Assembly (NCBI GenBank): GCA_910586015.1
Contig: CAJUGJ010000001.1
Coordinates: forward strand, 155,750-219,749
Reading direction: 5' to 3'
DNA from: an uncultured Lachnospiraceae bacterium
Lineage (GTDB): Bacteria; Bacillota; Clostridia; Lachnospirales; Lachnospiraceae
Length of the DNA: 64,000 nt
Both the position numbers and the translations under genes were made by a program. Positions 17,348 to 26,564 of the stretch are shown here, piece by piece (the stretch's first letter is position 1; the number at the start of each line of letters is the position of its first letter). The notes under the pieces were generated by a model that worked only from the letters and a program-made list of their open reading frames with translations, was not told where the DNA came from and did no database searches.

Positions 17348-19234
17348 TTACCGTTTAAATTTTTTTTCAATTTCCTGTTTTGTCATAGAAATAATAACAG
17401 GGCGACCATGTGGACAATGATATGGATTCTCTAAAGTCATTAATTCGTCAATCAATGCTCTTGCTTCTTCTTTTGATAAAGAATGATTTCCCTTTACTGC
17501 TGCATGACAGGATAAAGATGCTATTTTTTCTAAAATACTATCTGGTGTTTCTTTAGAAACTTCTGTTACAAGATCATCAATAAATTCTAAAAGTAGATCT
17601 TTTCCCTCTAATCCAAACATATCCGCAGGTATAGATCGTACAAAATATTCCCTGCTGCCAAAGGATTCTATAGTAAAGCCAAGTTGTTCTAATATCTGTT
17701 TATGTGTTAAAATTGCTTCTTCTTCCCGTATAGATAAAGAAAGAACAATAGGGGGATTTAACATTTGGGAAAGTGTTTCCTTTTCTTTCAACTTTTTAAT
17801 CGTATGTTCATATAAGATCTTTTCATGGGCAGCATGTTGATCGATCATAAATAATTTCTGTTCCGATTCCACCATCCAATAAGTAGAAAATAATTGTCCG
17901 ATAATTCGATATCCTTTTGCTTTGCGAACCTTATCTGTCTTTGATAGCTCATTTCTTTCAGGCTCAAATAGATTTGTCTGATTAAATTCTTTTATGACTT
18001 GTTCTCTTGCCTTGTGCATTTGTCGATTTAATTCTTCTTTGGTTGTTAAATTATCATAAATACTGTTACCTGCTGGATGTGGTTCTACTTGTTCCAATGT
18101 TTCCTTTCGGATAGGTTTTTGATCTTTTAATCCAAGTGTACCTTCTATTTGAAGTTTTTTATTGGATTCAAATGGTTCTGGTATATTTTCAATAGGGATA
18201 TATTTTTCCTTTGGTGCTTTTTCAAAGACAGCTTCCACAATCAGATTATGTCCTGCAAGAGCTTCTTTTACGGCTGTAAATACAGCATGATATAGTGCTT
18301 CTCCATCTGAAAAACGAAGTTCCATTTTTGTAGGATGTACATTGACATCTATTTTTGAATGGTCAATCGTCAAATGTAAAACAGTAAAAGGATATTTATG
18401 CTGCATGGTATAGGGTTTATATGCCTCTTCAATCGCTTTATACAACAGACTACTTTTAATATATCTTCCATTGATAAAATAGTTTTCATAATTACGATTC
18501 CCACGAGAAATAACAGGTTTACCTAAAAATCCTCCAATAGAAATTCCCTCTTCCTCCCAAAAAACTGGCAGCAGTTGTGTAGCAATTTCCCTGCCATATA
18601 CATAATAAATGATATCTTTTAAATTTCGGTTTCCTGAAGTGTGGAGTATCGTTTTATTATTGTTAATAAATTTAAAAGAGATTTCTGGATGGGATACCGC
18701 AAGACGTTCTATCAATTCACTGACATATCCTGCTTCTGTAGTAGGACTTTTTAAAAATTTTCTTCTTGCAGGCGTATTATAGAATAGATTATGTACTAAA
18801 AAAGTCGTTCCTTCTGGACAACCAATTTCAAAACAACCCTTTTCTTCCCCTCCTTCTATTACATATCTTACACCTGTAAAAGAAGTTCGAGTCTTCGTTA
18901 AAAGTTCTACCTGTGCAACTGCGGCAATACTAGAAAGAGCCTCCCCTCGAAATCCCAAACTAGAAACTGTCAATAGATCGGTTGCTTTTCGAATTTTACT
19001 TGTGGAATGACGAAGAAATGCTATTTGGGCATCTTCTTTTTCCATTCCACAACCATTATCTGTAATTCGAATCAGACGAATACCACCTTCTCTGATTTCG
19101 GCTGTGATAGCACTTGCACCTGCATCAATCGCATTTTCTATTAACTCTTTTACAACCGAAGCAGGTCGTTCCACTACCTCACCTGCGGCAATTTCATTGA
19201 TTGTTGCTTCATCTAAAACAGCAATTTGTGGCAC
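17348..19234 (-). CDS. mutL: DNA mismatch repair protein MutL
   Basis: A 628-residue MutL. The GHKL ATPase domain (NEIAAGEV, DNGCGM, GFRGEAL) fills the first half. The C-terminal half holds the endonuclease motif DQHAAHEKILYE plus SCHAAVKGN and the zinc-site motif CPHGRP, so it should nick the unmethylated strand like other non-Dam MutLs. The start is taken as GTG at 19234, nine bases after GGGAG, giving the standard VPQIAVLDEATINEIAAGEV opening. It begins 5 nt after the upstream GH3 stop. Confidence 0.95.
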   Translation of the reverse strand: MPQIAVLDEATINEIAAGEVVERPASVVKELIENAIDAGASAITAEIREGGIRLIRITDNGCGMEKEDAQIAFLRHSTSKIRKATDLLTVSSLGFRGEALSSIAAVAQVELLTKTRTSFTGVRYVIEGGEEKGCFEIGCPEGTTFLVHNLFYNTPARRKFLKSPTTEAGYVSELIERLAVSHPEISFKFINNNKTILHTSGNRNLKDIIYYVYGREIATQLLPVFWEEEGISIGGFLGKPVISRGNRNYENYFINGRYIKSSLLYKAIEEAYKPYTMQHKYPFTVLHLTIDHSKIDVNVHPTKMELRFSDGEALYHAVFTAVKEALAGHNLIVEAVFEKAPKEKYIPIENIPEPFESNKKLQIEGTLGLKDQKPIRKETLEQVEPHPAGNSIYDNLTTKEELNRQMHKAREQVIKEFNQTNLFEPERNELSKTDKVRKAKGYRIIGQLFSTYWMVESEQKLFMIDQHAAHEKILYEHTIKKLKEKETLSQMLNPPIVLSLSIREEEAILTHKQILEQLGFTIESFGSREYFVRSIPADMFGLEGKDLLLEFIDDLVTEVSKETPDSILEKIASLSCHAAVKGNHSLSKEEARALIDELMTLENPYHCPHGRPVIISMTKQEIEKKFKR

Positions 19235-19239
19235 AACAT

Positions 19240-20454
19240 TCAACTCCCTTCTGCAATCAGACCCAGTTCCATTTTCCAAAGAAGAATTCTGCGAATAGAA
19301 TTCTCAATTTGTTTTATCGATAGCTCTCCTGACTTAACCGCATCAAGAACAGCTTCATATTGTATTTTATAATCTGTGGCAATTAATAAATCATTTCCTG
19401 CCTTAATGGCATCTACTGCTGCCGTTTTACTTTCTGTATAATCAATAATTGCCTGCATAATCAGATCATCGGTCATAATCACTCCATCAAATCCAAGTTC
19501 TTCCCTTAAAATTTGATGAACCTTTTCTGATAGAGAAGCAGGTTTTTTATCATCCATACATTCTATAATTGTATGAGAAACTAAGATGGCATCTGCACCT
19601 GCCCTTATTCCAGCTTCAAATGGAAGAAAGTCCTGTGTTTTAAATATCTCATATTCTCTTAAATCAATCGCGATAGAATTATGAGTATTGATATTATTTC
19701 CATATCCGGGAAAATGTTTTAAAACAGAGCCGATTTTTTGAGATTTCATAATAGTGACAACTTCTTTTACATAATTTGCAGTTTCCTTTGCTGTCTGTCC
19801 AAAAGAACGAGCATACATGTAATCTGACGATTCTTTTGCAATATCACAGACAGGTGCTAAATTAACATTTAATCCAAGAGAAAGAAGAAAATTAGATTTC
19901 TCTTTTGTATCACTTTTTATTGCATCCATTTGTCCTTGTTGATAGAGCTGTCTAGGAGAATCAAACGGTTTCGAGCGAAAGGCAGAAAATTTACTGACTC
20001 TATTTACTGTTCCACCTTCTTCGTCTACTCCTAATAATAATGGTACTTTTGAAGTTTCTTGATAAGAAGCTAAAATTTCACGTATAGAATCAGGAGTTTC
20101 TTCCTTAAAATGATTAGCAAATAAAATATATCCCCCAAAACAATATTGTTTTAAATCCTCAAGAGCAGTTTCTTTTTGTTCTGGACATCTTGCAAAGAAT
20201 AACTGTCCTACTTTCTCTTCTAAACTTAATTGTTCAATCCACTGATCCACAACAGATTCTTTTGAAATGACTTCTTTTGTTGGAGTGAAAGTATCTATCA
20301 TTATTGTTGGAGTAGGCTCATAACTAGGAGAAGGGGAAGGGCTCTCAAACGAGTTAGAAGGTTTTTGAACTCTTTTTTGTAAACTTATAGCAATACAAAC
20401 TATAATAAGTGAAGCTATTAATCCAAACAGTCGAATCCATTGCTTTCGCTTCAT
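19240..20454 (-). CDS. NagZ-type glycoside hydrolase family 3, membrane-anchored
   Basis: A 404-residue GH3 protein. An uncleaved N-terminal anchor (about 8-24) and a Ser/Pro/Thr linker lead into the catalytic barrel. The NagZ signature KHFPGYGNNINTHNS carries the catalytic His, and VIMTDD carries the likely Asp nucleophile. Family members release N-acetylglucosamine from peptidoglycan fragments or other glycans. It sits between mutS and mutL, 9 nt from mutS, which suggests co-transcription rather than shared function. Confidence 0.88.
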   Translation of the reverse strand: MKRKQWIRLFGLIASLIIVCIAISLQKRVQKPSNSFESPSPSPSYEPTPTIMIDTFTPTKEVISKESVVDQWIEQLSLEEKVGQLFFARCPEQKETALEDLKQYCFGGYILFANHFKEETPDSIREILASYQETSKVPLLLGVDEEGGTVNRVSKFSAFRSKPFDSPRQLYQQGQMDAIKSDTKEKSNFLLSLGLNVNLAPVCDIAKESSDYMYARSFGQTAKETANYVKEVVTIMKSQKIGSVLKHFPGYGNNINTHNSIAIDLREYEIFKTQDFLPFEAGIRAGADAILVSHTIIECMDDKKPASLSEKVHQILREELGFDGVIMTDDLIMQAIIDYTESKTAAVDAIKAGNDLLIATDYKIQYEAVLDAVKSGELSIKQIENSIRRILLWKMELGLIAEGS

Positions 20455-20463
20455 AATCTCTCC

Positions 20464-23187
20464 TTAAAAAGTTTCTCTGAGTTTTGTCTGGATTTGATAC
20501 AGACGATTTAGAGCATCAATCGGAGTCAATCTGGAAATATCCATATTACGGATTTCATCTACCACTTGTTCATATTCTAAATTGCAAAAAATTGAAATTT
20601 GTTCGGCTTCCGGTTTTCCTTTTTTTGGTTTCCCCTTTCCTTTTGTCTTTTTTATAGTTTCTTCCTTTATTAAAATCGGTTCTTCTTTTTTTTCTTCTTT
20701 TTTTAAACTTTCTTCTCCTGCTTTACTTAAAACATTTCTTGCTTTTTCAGCAATATCTTTACTGATTAATTCTTCTACAATTTCAGAAGCACGTTTTAGT
20801 ACGGTTTCTGGAACACCAGCTAGTCTTGCCACTTGAATTCCGTAACTTTTATCTGCTCCACCAGATATAATCTTTCTTAGAAATACAATATCTTCTCCCT
20901 GTTCTTTTACTGCAATACAATAATTATTGACACTTTCTAATTTTCCTTCTAACTCTGTCAGTTCATGATAATGTGTTGCAAATAACGTTTTTGCTCCAAG
21001 AAGTTTTGGATTACTGATATATTCTACTACTGCCCATGCGATTCCCAGTCCGTCAAATGTAGAAGTTCCTCTTCCAATCTCGTCTAAAATAAGCAGACTA
21101 TTCTTGGTTGCATTGCGTAAAATATTTGCGACTTCTGTCATTTCTACCATAAAAGTACTCTGACCAGATGCTAAGTCGTCCGATGCTCCAACTCTTGTAA
21201 AAATTCGATCTACAATTCCGATATCAGCCTGTTGTACAGGAACAAAACTACCTAGTTGAGCCATTAAAACAATTAGAGCTGTTTGACGCATATAAGTTGA
21301 TTTTCCTGCCATATTTGGACCAGTAATAATAGAGATTCTCTTCTTTTGATTATCTAAGTATGTATCATTGGCAACAAACATATCATTATTTAACATTTGT
21401 TCTACTACTGGATGTCTACCATTTTTAATATCAATTCTTCCCTCTATATTGATTTTAGGGCGTACATAATTATTATGTTCCGCTACATAAGCTAAAGAAG
21501 CAAACACGTCAATTCCTGCAACCGCTTTTGCTGTTGTTTGAATTCTTTTTACCTGAGAAGCAATATTATCTCTAACTTCTGAAAATAGTTCATATTCCAA
21601 TGAAAATAATTTATCCTCTGCATTTAGAATTTTATCCTCTAATTCCTTTAATTGTGGCATAGTATAGCGTTCTGCATTTGCTAAAGTTTGTTTTCTTGTC
21701 CACTCTGGTGGAACTAGATTAGCATAGGAATTCGTTACCTCAAAGTAATAGCCAAATACTCGATTAAACTTGATTCGAAGATTTTTAATTCCAGTACGTT
21801 CCTTTTCTTTTGCTTCTAACTCTGCAATCCAAGTTTTTCCATCTGTTTTGGCATGACGAAGTGAATCAACTTCTTGACTATACCCTTCTTTAATAATTCC
21901 TCCATCTTTTACTCCAAGTGGCGGCTCTGGTATAATTGCTCGTTCAATTAAACTACACAGATCTTCTAATGGATCAAGATCTGCTACTAGCTTTTGAAAT
22001 AGACTACTTTTTAAATGAGAACTCAAATAACGAATATGAGGAAGCATCTCTAAAGAGGCTTTTAAGGCAATTAAATCTCTAGGGCCTGCATTTTTGTAAC
22101 TAATTTTTCCAAGTAGACGTTCTAGATCATAGATGGAATTTAGATATTCTCTTAATTCCTCTCTTGTGATTAGATTTGCATTTAATTCTTCCACTGCATC
22201 AAAACGTTCTTCTATTGCATCAGCCTCAATTAATGGCTGTTCTATGTAACTTCGAAGCAATCTAGCACCCATTGCCGTTTTTGTTTTATCTAATACCCAA
22301 AGAAGAGATCCTCTTTTATGTTTCTCACGCATCGTTTCTACCAATTCAAGATTTCTTCTAGTAGAGCTATCTAAAATCATAAACCGATTTGTACTATATA
22401 CACTTAAATGTGTCAGATGAGGAAGAGTATTTTTTTGAGTTTCATATAAATATTGAAGTATCATTCCTGCGGCATTAATGCCAGAAGAACTTTTCTTTAA
22501 TTCAAGATCATTTAAAGATGCCACTAAAAAATGCTCTATTAATGCCTTATGACACATTTTTGGATCATAATACCAATCATCTAAAGCACTCACAGAAATA
22601 TTGAAACGTTCTCTTAATTCTTCGATATCGATTCCACTGATTAAAAAAGCCGGATTACAAATAATTTCCGACGGAGTATACTTCATGATCTCATCTAAAA
22701 TTTTACGGTTGGAATCTACCTCTGTTACATAATAATCTCCTGTTGTAATATCTACAGTTGAAATGCCATGAAGATTATCCTCATAAAAAATACCCATTAA
22801 ATAATTATTTTTCGTTTCATCCAACATCTGTGTATTCAAATTTGTTCCCGGAGTTACAATTCGAATCACTTCGCGTTTTACAATTCCTTTTGTGACTTTA
22901 GGATCTTCCATCTGTTCACAAATTGCCACACGATATCCTTTGTTGACTAATTTTGTTAAGTATCCTTCTACTGCATGATATGGAATTCCACACATAGGTG
23001 CACGTTCTGGTAATCCACATTCTTTTCCTGTCAGAGTAATTTCCAGCTCCTTTGAAGCGGTCAGGGCATCTTCAAAAAACATCTCGTAAAAATCTCCTAA
23101 CCGATAAAATAAGATGCAGTCTTTATACTGCTTCTTTGTTTCTAAATATTGCTGCATCATTGGTGTCATTTGAGCTGTTTGAGCCAT
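20464..23187 (-). CDS. mutS: DNA mismatch repair protein MutS
   Basis: A 907-residue MutS. The mismatch-recognition wedge reads FYRLGDFYEMFFEDA near the N-terminus, the Walker A is GPNMAGKSTYMRQ (about 616), and the DEIGRGTSTFDG box and THYHEL follow. A Lys/Glu-rich linker (about 815-850) precedes the C-terminal beta-clamp/dimerisation region. The ATG at 23187 follows AAAGGA. It is 19 nt downstream of rnhA. Confidence 0.96.
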   Translation of the reverse strand: MAQTAQMTPMMQQYLETKKQYKDCILFYRLGDFYEMFFEDALTASKELEITLTGKECGLPERAPMCGIPYHAVEGYLTKLVNKGYRVAICEQMEDPKVTKGIVKREVIRIVTPGTNLNTQMLDETKNNYLMGIFYEDNLHGISTVDITTGDYYVTEVDSNRKILDEIMKYTPSEIICNPAFLISGIDIEELRERFNISVSALDDWYYDPKMCHKALIEHFLVASLNDLELKKSSSGINAAGMILQYLYETQKNTLPHLTHLSVYSTNRFMILDSSTRRNLELVETMREKHKRGSLLWVLDKTKTAMGARLLRSYIEQPLIEADAIEERFDAVEELNANLITREELREYLNSIYDLERLLGKISYKNAGPRDLIALKASLEMLPHIRYLSSHLKSSLFQKLVADLDPLEDLCSLIERAIIPEPPLGVKDGGIIKEGYSQEVDSLRHAKTDGKTWIAELEAKEKERTGIKNLRIKFNRVFGYYFEVTNSYANLVPPEWTRKQTLANAERYTMPQLKELEDKILNAEDKLFSLEYELFSEVRDNIASQVKRIQTTAKAVAGIDVFASLAYVAEHNNYVRPKINIEGRIDIKNGRHPVVEQMLNNDMFVANDTYLDNQKKRISIITGPNMAGKSTYMRQTALIVLMAQLGSFVPVQQADIGIVDRIFTRVGASDDLASGQSTFMVEMTEVANILRNATKNSLLILDEIGRGTSTFDGLGIAWAVVEYISNPKLLGAKTLFATHYHELTELEGKLESVNNYCIAVKEQGEDIVFLRKIISGGADKSYGIQVARLAGVPETVLKRASEIVEELISKDIAEKARNVLSKAGEESLKKEEKKEEPILIKEETIKKTKGKGKPKKGKPEAEQISIFCNLEYEQVVDEIRNMDISRLTPIDALNRLYQIQTKLRETF

Positions 23188-23206
23188 GTTTTTACGTCCT
23201 TTCTTC

Positions 23207-23686
23207 TTATTGGTATAAAACAATATCATCCATTAAATGATCTCCATCGGCGGCAGCAGTTGCCAAAGTGTCACAACGTTCATTTTGTGGATGTCCATTA
23301 TGTCCTTTTACCCAGCAAAATGTCACCTGATGGGACTGCATTGCAGTAAGTAAGCGTTTCCACAGATCTACATTTTTAACTGGTTCATTTTTTCCACGTT
23401 TCCAGTTTTTTTTCTTCCATCCTTCGATCCAATGTTCATTAAAAGCATTTACTAAGTATTGTGAATCCGAATACAATATCACTTCACAAGGACGATTTAG
23501 AGCTTCTAATCCCACAATAGCTGCCATTAATTCCATTCGATTATTCGTTGTCTTTTTATATCCACCAGAAAGCTCCTTTAAATGGTTTTCTCCTTTGGAA
23601 TCAATATAAGAAAGAATCGTTCCATATCCACCCGGACCATCTGGATTACCACGTGCAGAACCATCTGTATAAATTGTTACTTTCAT
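23207..23686 (-). CDS. rnhA: Ribonuclease HI
   Basis: A 159-residue RNase HI. The acidic catalytic residues lie in YTDGSARGNPDGPGGYG (Asp8), NNRMELMA (Glu52) and YSDSQY (Asp73), with a basic handle KKKNWKRGKNEP. It degrades RNA in RNA:DNA hybrids. The gene lies 2 nt after the MutS-like gene and reads into mutS, so three DNA-maintenance genes form one transcript. Confidence 0.95.
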   Translation of the reverse strand: MKVTIYTDGSARGNPDGPGGYGTILSYIDSKGENHLKELSGGYKKTTNNRMELMAAIVGLEALNRPCEVILYSDSQYLVNAFNEHWIEGWKKKNWKRGKNEPVKNVDLWKRLLTAMQSHQVTFCWVKGHNGHPQNERCDTLATAAADGDHLMDDIVLYQ

Positions 23687-23688
23687 AA

Positions 23689-25380
23689 TTAATTAACCTC
23701 ACTTCTTTCACACTTTTCCCATTCCCCACATTCTAAAAAGTGGGAAGCTAAAGCTTCTGCTTTTGAGATAATTTCCTTTGAATATCCCATAATACCAAGT
23801 AGTTTAATAGCATTTTTAGAAACTGCTCTGCCTTCATACAGCCTATAATCAAATAAGATCTCTTGTTCTACCACTTGTTCTTGAAAATGATAATTCGAAT
23901 AAAATTCTTCTAAGATATGCGTTAATTCAATATCATGTGTAGCAGCAAAACAAAGTGCATTCGAAGCAGCGAAACTATAAAGAATTTGAGAAGAGGCTGC
24001 AATTCGTTCTAGTGTATTTGTTCCACGTAACACTTCATCTACAAAGCAAAGAATAGGATATTCATTATTTAAACGATCTAAGATTCGCTTTAATGACTTA
24101 ATTTCTACAATATAATAACTTTCGTTATTAGACAGATTATCGGTTAATGCCATAGAAGAAGCTACATAAAAATAACTTGCAAAATAGTCATCTGCCATAA
24201 CGGTATGGATTGTTTGGGCTAAAATAGCATTAATTGCAACTGTTTTAATAAAAGTAGATTTTCCTGAAGCATTTGAACCAGTAATTAAAACACACTGGTT
24301 TTGTGTAATCGAATTTTTAACTGGATTTTCTAAAAGTGGATGATAAATTTCTTTTACAGAAAGAAATTTTTTGCTTTTATCTGTAAACTTTGGGATACAC
24401 CACTCTCCCATTAAAACACGAAAGGAAGCAACCGCAATCATACTATCTAATAGACCTATTGTTTCAAACATAAGATTCATATCTTCATTACTATTTTCAA
24501 AGGTACATATCATAGAATTAAATTTAATTAAATCAAAATGAAAAATCATCCTTAGATAGTCTAAACCAACATCTAATAGATCACCTGTTGGTTTCTTAGA
24601 AGCGACAACCCTTGCCCCTTTTCGAAATCCAGCATAAGATTTTTTGGCTTTTGAGAGCTTTTCTCTATAGTTAGATAATTCAGGATAATTACAAGCTTCT
24701 ATTTCCTTTACACAATCCAACATTCGAATAATATAAGAAACAACAGTAAAATAAGCTTCAATTTCGGATTTTCTTTTATAATATCGAACAATATTGTTTA
24801 GAGCAGCAAATATCGTTAATAACAGTCCAAATGGTGGTACAAAAAATATCACAGAAATTGCTGCAAGAATAGAAATAATCATAAGATAATGTACCATATT
24901 ATCTTCTTTCGGCACAGTTTTTAGACGATTCATATATTCATACACAGAAATTTCTCGTACTTTTCCCATATTACTCAATATTTCCTGAAATTTAAGACGA
25001 GCTTCTTCATTATGTGAGAAAAAATTAATTAGATGTTCTCGTTCTAATAAATCCTGTTCGTTATATTTTAATTGATGCAAAATAAAATATAAATATTCTT
25101 CTCCCATTGCAGAACAGGTATTATTCATGAGCATAAAAATTTCATCCATATCAATATCATTCCAAGTGATATCATCTACATCTGTTTTATCATTTTTCTT
25201 TAATCGATAATAAGCTCCGAGTGAATAAAATTTTTCCGAAGTATACTCTTGTTTTGGAACTGTTCCCCATTGTTTGGTTAGTTGATATCTTAATTTTTCT
25301 TTTCTTGACTTTGCATCATATTTACTTTTCCAAATTAAAAATCCCAAAATAACTACAATAATGATCAGATATTTTTCCAT
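23689..25380 (-). CDS. Membrane-anchored MutS-family ATPase
   Basis: A 563-residue protein with a MutS-like core and ATPase domain: Walker A TGSNASGKST (about 367-376), FVDEVLRGTN (about 447) and AATHDIELTH. It lacks the mismatch-recognition wedge, connector and Smr nuclease domain. Hydrophobic segments at about 4-17 and 164-194 predict membrane attachment. Relatives in Firmicutes and Bacteroidetes are annotated only as 'MutS family'. It heads an operon with rnhA and mutS behind a strong promoter. The substrate is unknown; mismatch repair activity should not be assumed. Confidence 0.82.
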   Translation of the reverse strand: MEKYLIIIVVILGFLIWKSKYDAKSRKEKLRYQLTKQWGTVPKQEYTSEKFYSLGAYYRLKKNDKTDVDDITWNDIDMDEIFMLMNNTCSAMGEEYLYFILHQLKYNEQDLLEREHLINFFSHNEEARLKFQEILSNMGKVREISVYEYMNRLKTVPKEDNMVHYLMIISILAAISVIFFVPPFGLLLTIFAALNNIVRYYKRKSEIEAYFTVVSYIIRMLDCVKEIEACNYPELSNYREKLSKAKKSYAGFRKGARVVASKKPTGDLLDVGLDYLRMIFHFDLIKFNSMICTFENSNEDMNLMFETIGLLDSMIAVASFRVLMGEWCIPKFTDKSKKFLSVKEIYHPLLENPVKNSITQNQCVLITGSNASGKSTFIKTVAINAILAQTIHTVMADDYFASYFYVASSMALTDNLSNNESYYIVEIKSLKRILDRLNNEYPILCFVDEVLRGTNTLERIAASSQILYSFAASNALCFAATHDIELTHILEEFYSNYHFQEQVVEQEILFDYRLYEGRAVSKNAIKLLGIMGYSKEIISKAEALASHFLECGEWEKCERSEVN

Positions 25381-25417
25381 TTAGAAATTCCTTTCCAGTT
25401 ACTTTATTCTGATTTTC

Positions 25418-25446
25418 ATTATAAAAATAACAAAACGGAATGTCAA
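25418..25446 (-). promoter_or_regulatory. Sigma-A promoter of the MutS-like/rnhA/mutS operon
   Basis: On the minus strand, TTGACA (25441-25446) and TATAAT (25418-25423) are separated by exactly 17 bp. Both hexamers are consensus, and the site ends about 38 nt before the start codon at 25380. Confidence 0.85.
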
Positions 25447-25650
25447 GCAAAAGTCCTATTCTTCCTATAACAAACACAGGAATAAAATTTTAATAGAAAA
25501 AGCATATATGCCGCTCGGAATCTTGTAAGCCTAAACACCAGAACAGCATTGAGAAAGAATAAATGAAAACTGAATACGACTCCAGTAAACCATTGAGTTT
25601 ATTTGGCTAACTGTATATAATTATAGCGATTGAATTTATGGAAAGGGTGA
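25447..25650. other. Non-coding spacer before the acquired module
   Basis: About 200 bp without a recognisable gene, promoter or repeat. It marks the boundary between the minus-strand repair operon and the plus-strand two-component/ABC module. Short GC-richer patches near 25510-25560 may be remnants of inserted DNA. Confidence 0.4.
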
Positions 25651-25656
25651 ATGAAA

Positions 25657-25809
25657 ATGTTAGAATATATTTCTACCCCTGAAGCGGCGAAAAAATGGGA
25701 CAGAAGTTATACGAAGAAAATCGTATACCCAGTGTGATAAAATTCAGCCATATGTGGCTGATACCAATGGATGAAAAAAACTATTGATAAACGTCTGAAA
25801 AAGAAGTGA
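25657..25809 (+). pseudogene. Wreck of a small excisionase/MerR-like HTH protein gene
   Basis: An ATG at 25657 (RBS AAGGG at 25643) reads MLEYISTPEAAKKWD, the start of a small HTH protein. It runs to a stop at 25735-25737 after 26 codons. The remainder is found in the other two frames: EENRIPSVIKFSHMWLIPMD, then KKTIDKRLKKK ending at 25809. A short deletion has removed part of the recognition helix and there are two frameshifts. Intact relatives (about 60 residues) are common near mobile clostridial DNA. Confidence 0.75.
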
Positions 25810-25892
25810 CGATTTGACTGTTTATAGACTTTTATCTGATAGGATTATCGTGCAATAATCTTATATAAATGGAAAAATGAAAGGAAGAAAAA

Positions 25893-26564
25893 ATGACATC
25901 TAAAATTCTATTAGTTGATGACGAAGAATCCATATGCAATATGGTGAAGCTACATTTTCAAACAGAGGGGTATCTTGTTTATACAGCTATAGATTCAGAT
26001 GAAGCTGTCAAGGCACTCTCAAACAAGCCGGATTTGATATTATTGGATATAAATATGCCGGAGGTTGACGGGCTGGAATTTTGCAAAAAGATACGAAATT
26101 ATATTGACTGCCCTATTATCTTTTTGACTTCCCGTATTACAGAGCAGGACAAAATTGTTGGTTTACAAGCTGGTGGTGATGATTATATTACAAAGCCTTT
26201 TAGTCTTGCAGAATTGACCGCCCGTGTAGAAGCCCACCTTCGGAGGGAAAGCAGGGTACGCCGCAGCGACATTAAAATGTGTGGAGAATTATTTATTGAT
26301 TACGCAGGGCGTTGTGTGTACTGCAATGAACAGGTTATCCCCTTTTCTAAAAAGGAATTTGATATTATTGAATTTTTGTCTATCCATGCCAGACAGGTTT
26401 TTGATCGTGAAAAGATTTACGAAAGGATTTGGGGATATGACGCAGAGGGAAGTAGTGACATTCTGAAAGAACATATACGGCGAATCCGTTTGAAATTGGC
26501 ACAGGTAACGGACATGAACTATATAGAAACTGTTTGGGGGTGTGGCTATAAATGGGTAAACTAA
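25893..26564 (+). CDS. OmpR/PhoB-family response regulator
   Basis: A 223-residue regulator. The receiver domain carries acidic pocket residues D9-D10, phospho-acceptor D52 (LLDINMPEVDG) and Lys in ITKPF (about 103). A C-terminal winged helix spans about 125-222 (KEFDIIEFL, HIRRIRLKL, VWGCGYKW). It overlaps the histidine kinase by 13 nt, so the pair is coupled. It presumably controls the ABC transporter genes that follow. Codon choice is noticeably more GC-tolerant than in the surrounding genes. Confidence 0.93.
   Translation: MTSKILLVDDEESICNMVKLHFQTEGYLVYTAIDSDEAVKALSNKPDLILLDINMPEVDGLEFCKKIRNYIDCPIIFLTSRITEQDKIVGLQAGGDDYITKPFSLAELTARVEAHLRRESRVRRSDIKMCGELFIDYAGRCVYCNEQVIPFSKKEFDIIEFLSIHARQVFDREKIYERIWGYDAEGSSDILKEHIRRIRLKLAQVTDMNYIETVWGCGYKWVN

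Noticed and set aside
20464..25380. MutS2 (endonuclease MutS2) for the 563-residue MutS-like protein
   Set aside because: It lacks the C-terminal Smr nuclease domain and the long coiled coil, is much shorter than MutS2 (about 780), and has membrane segments.
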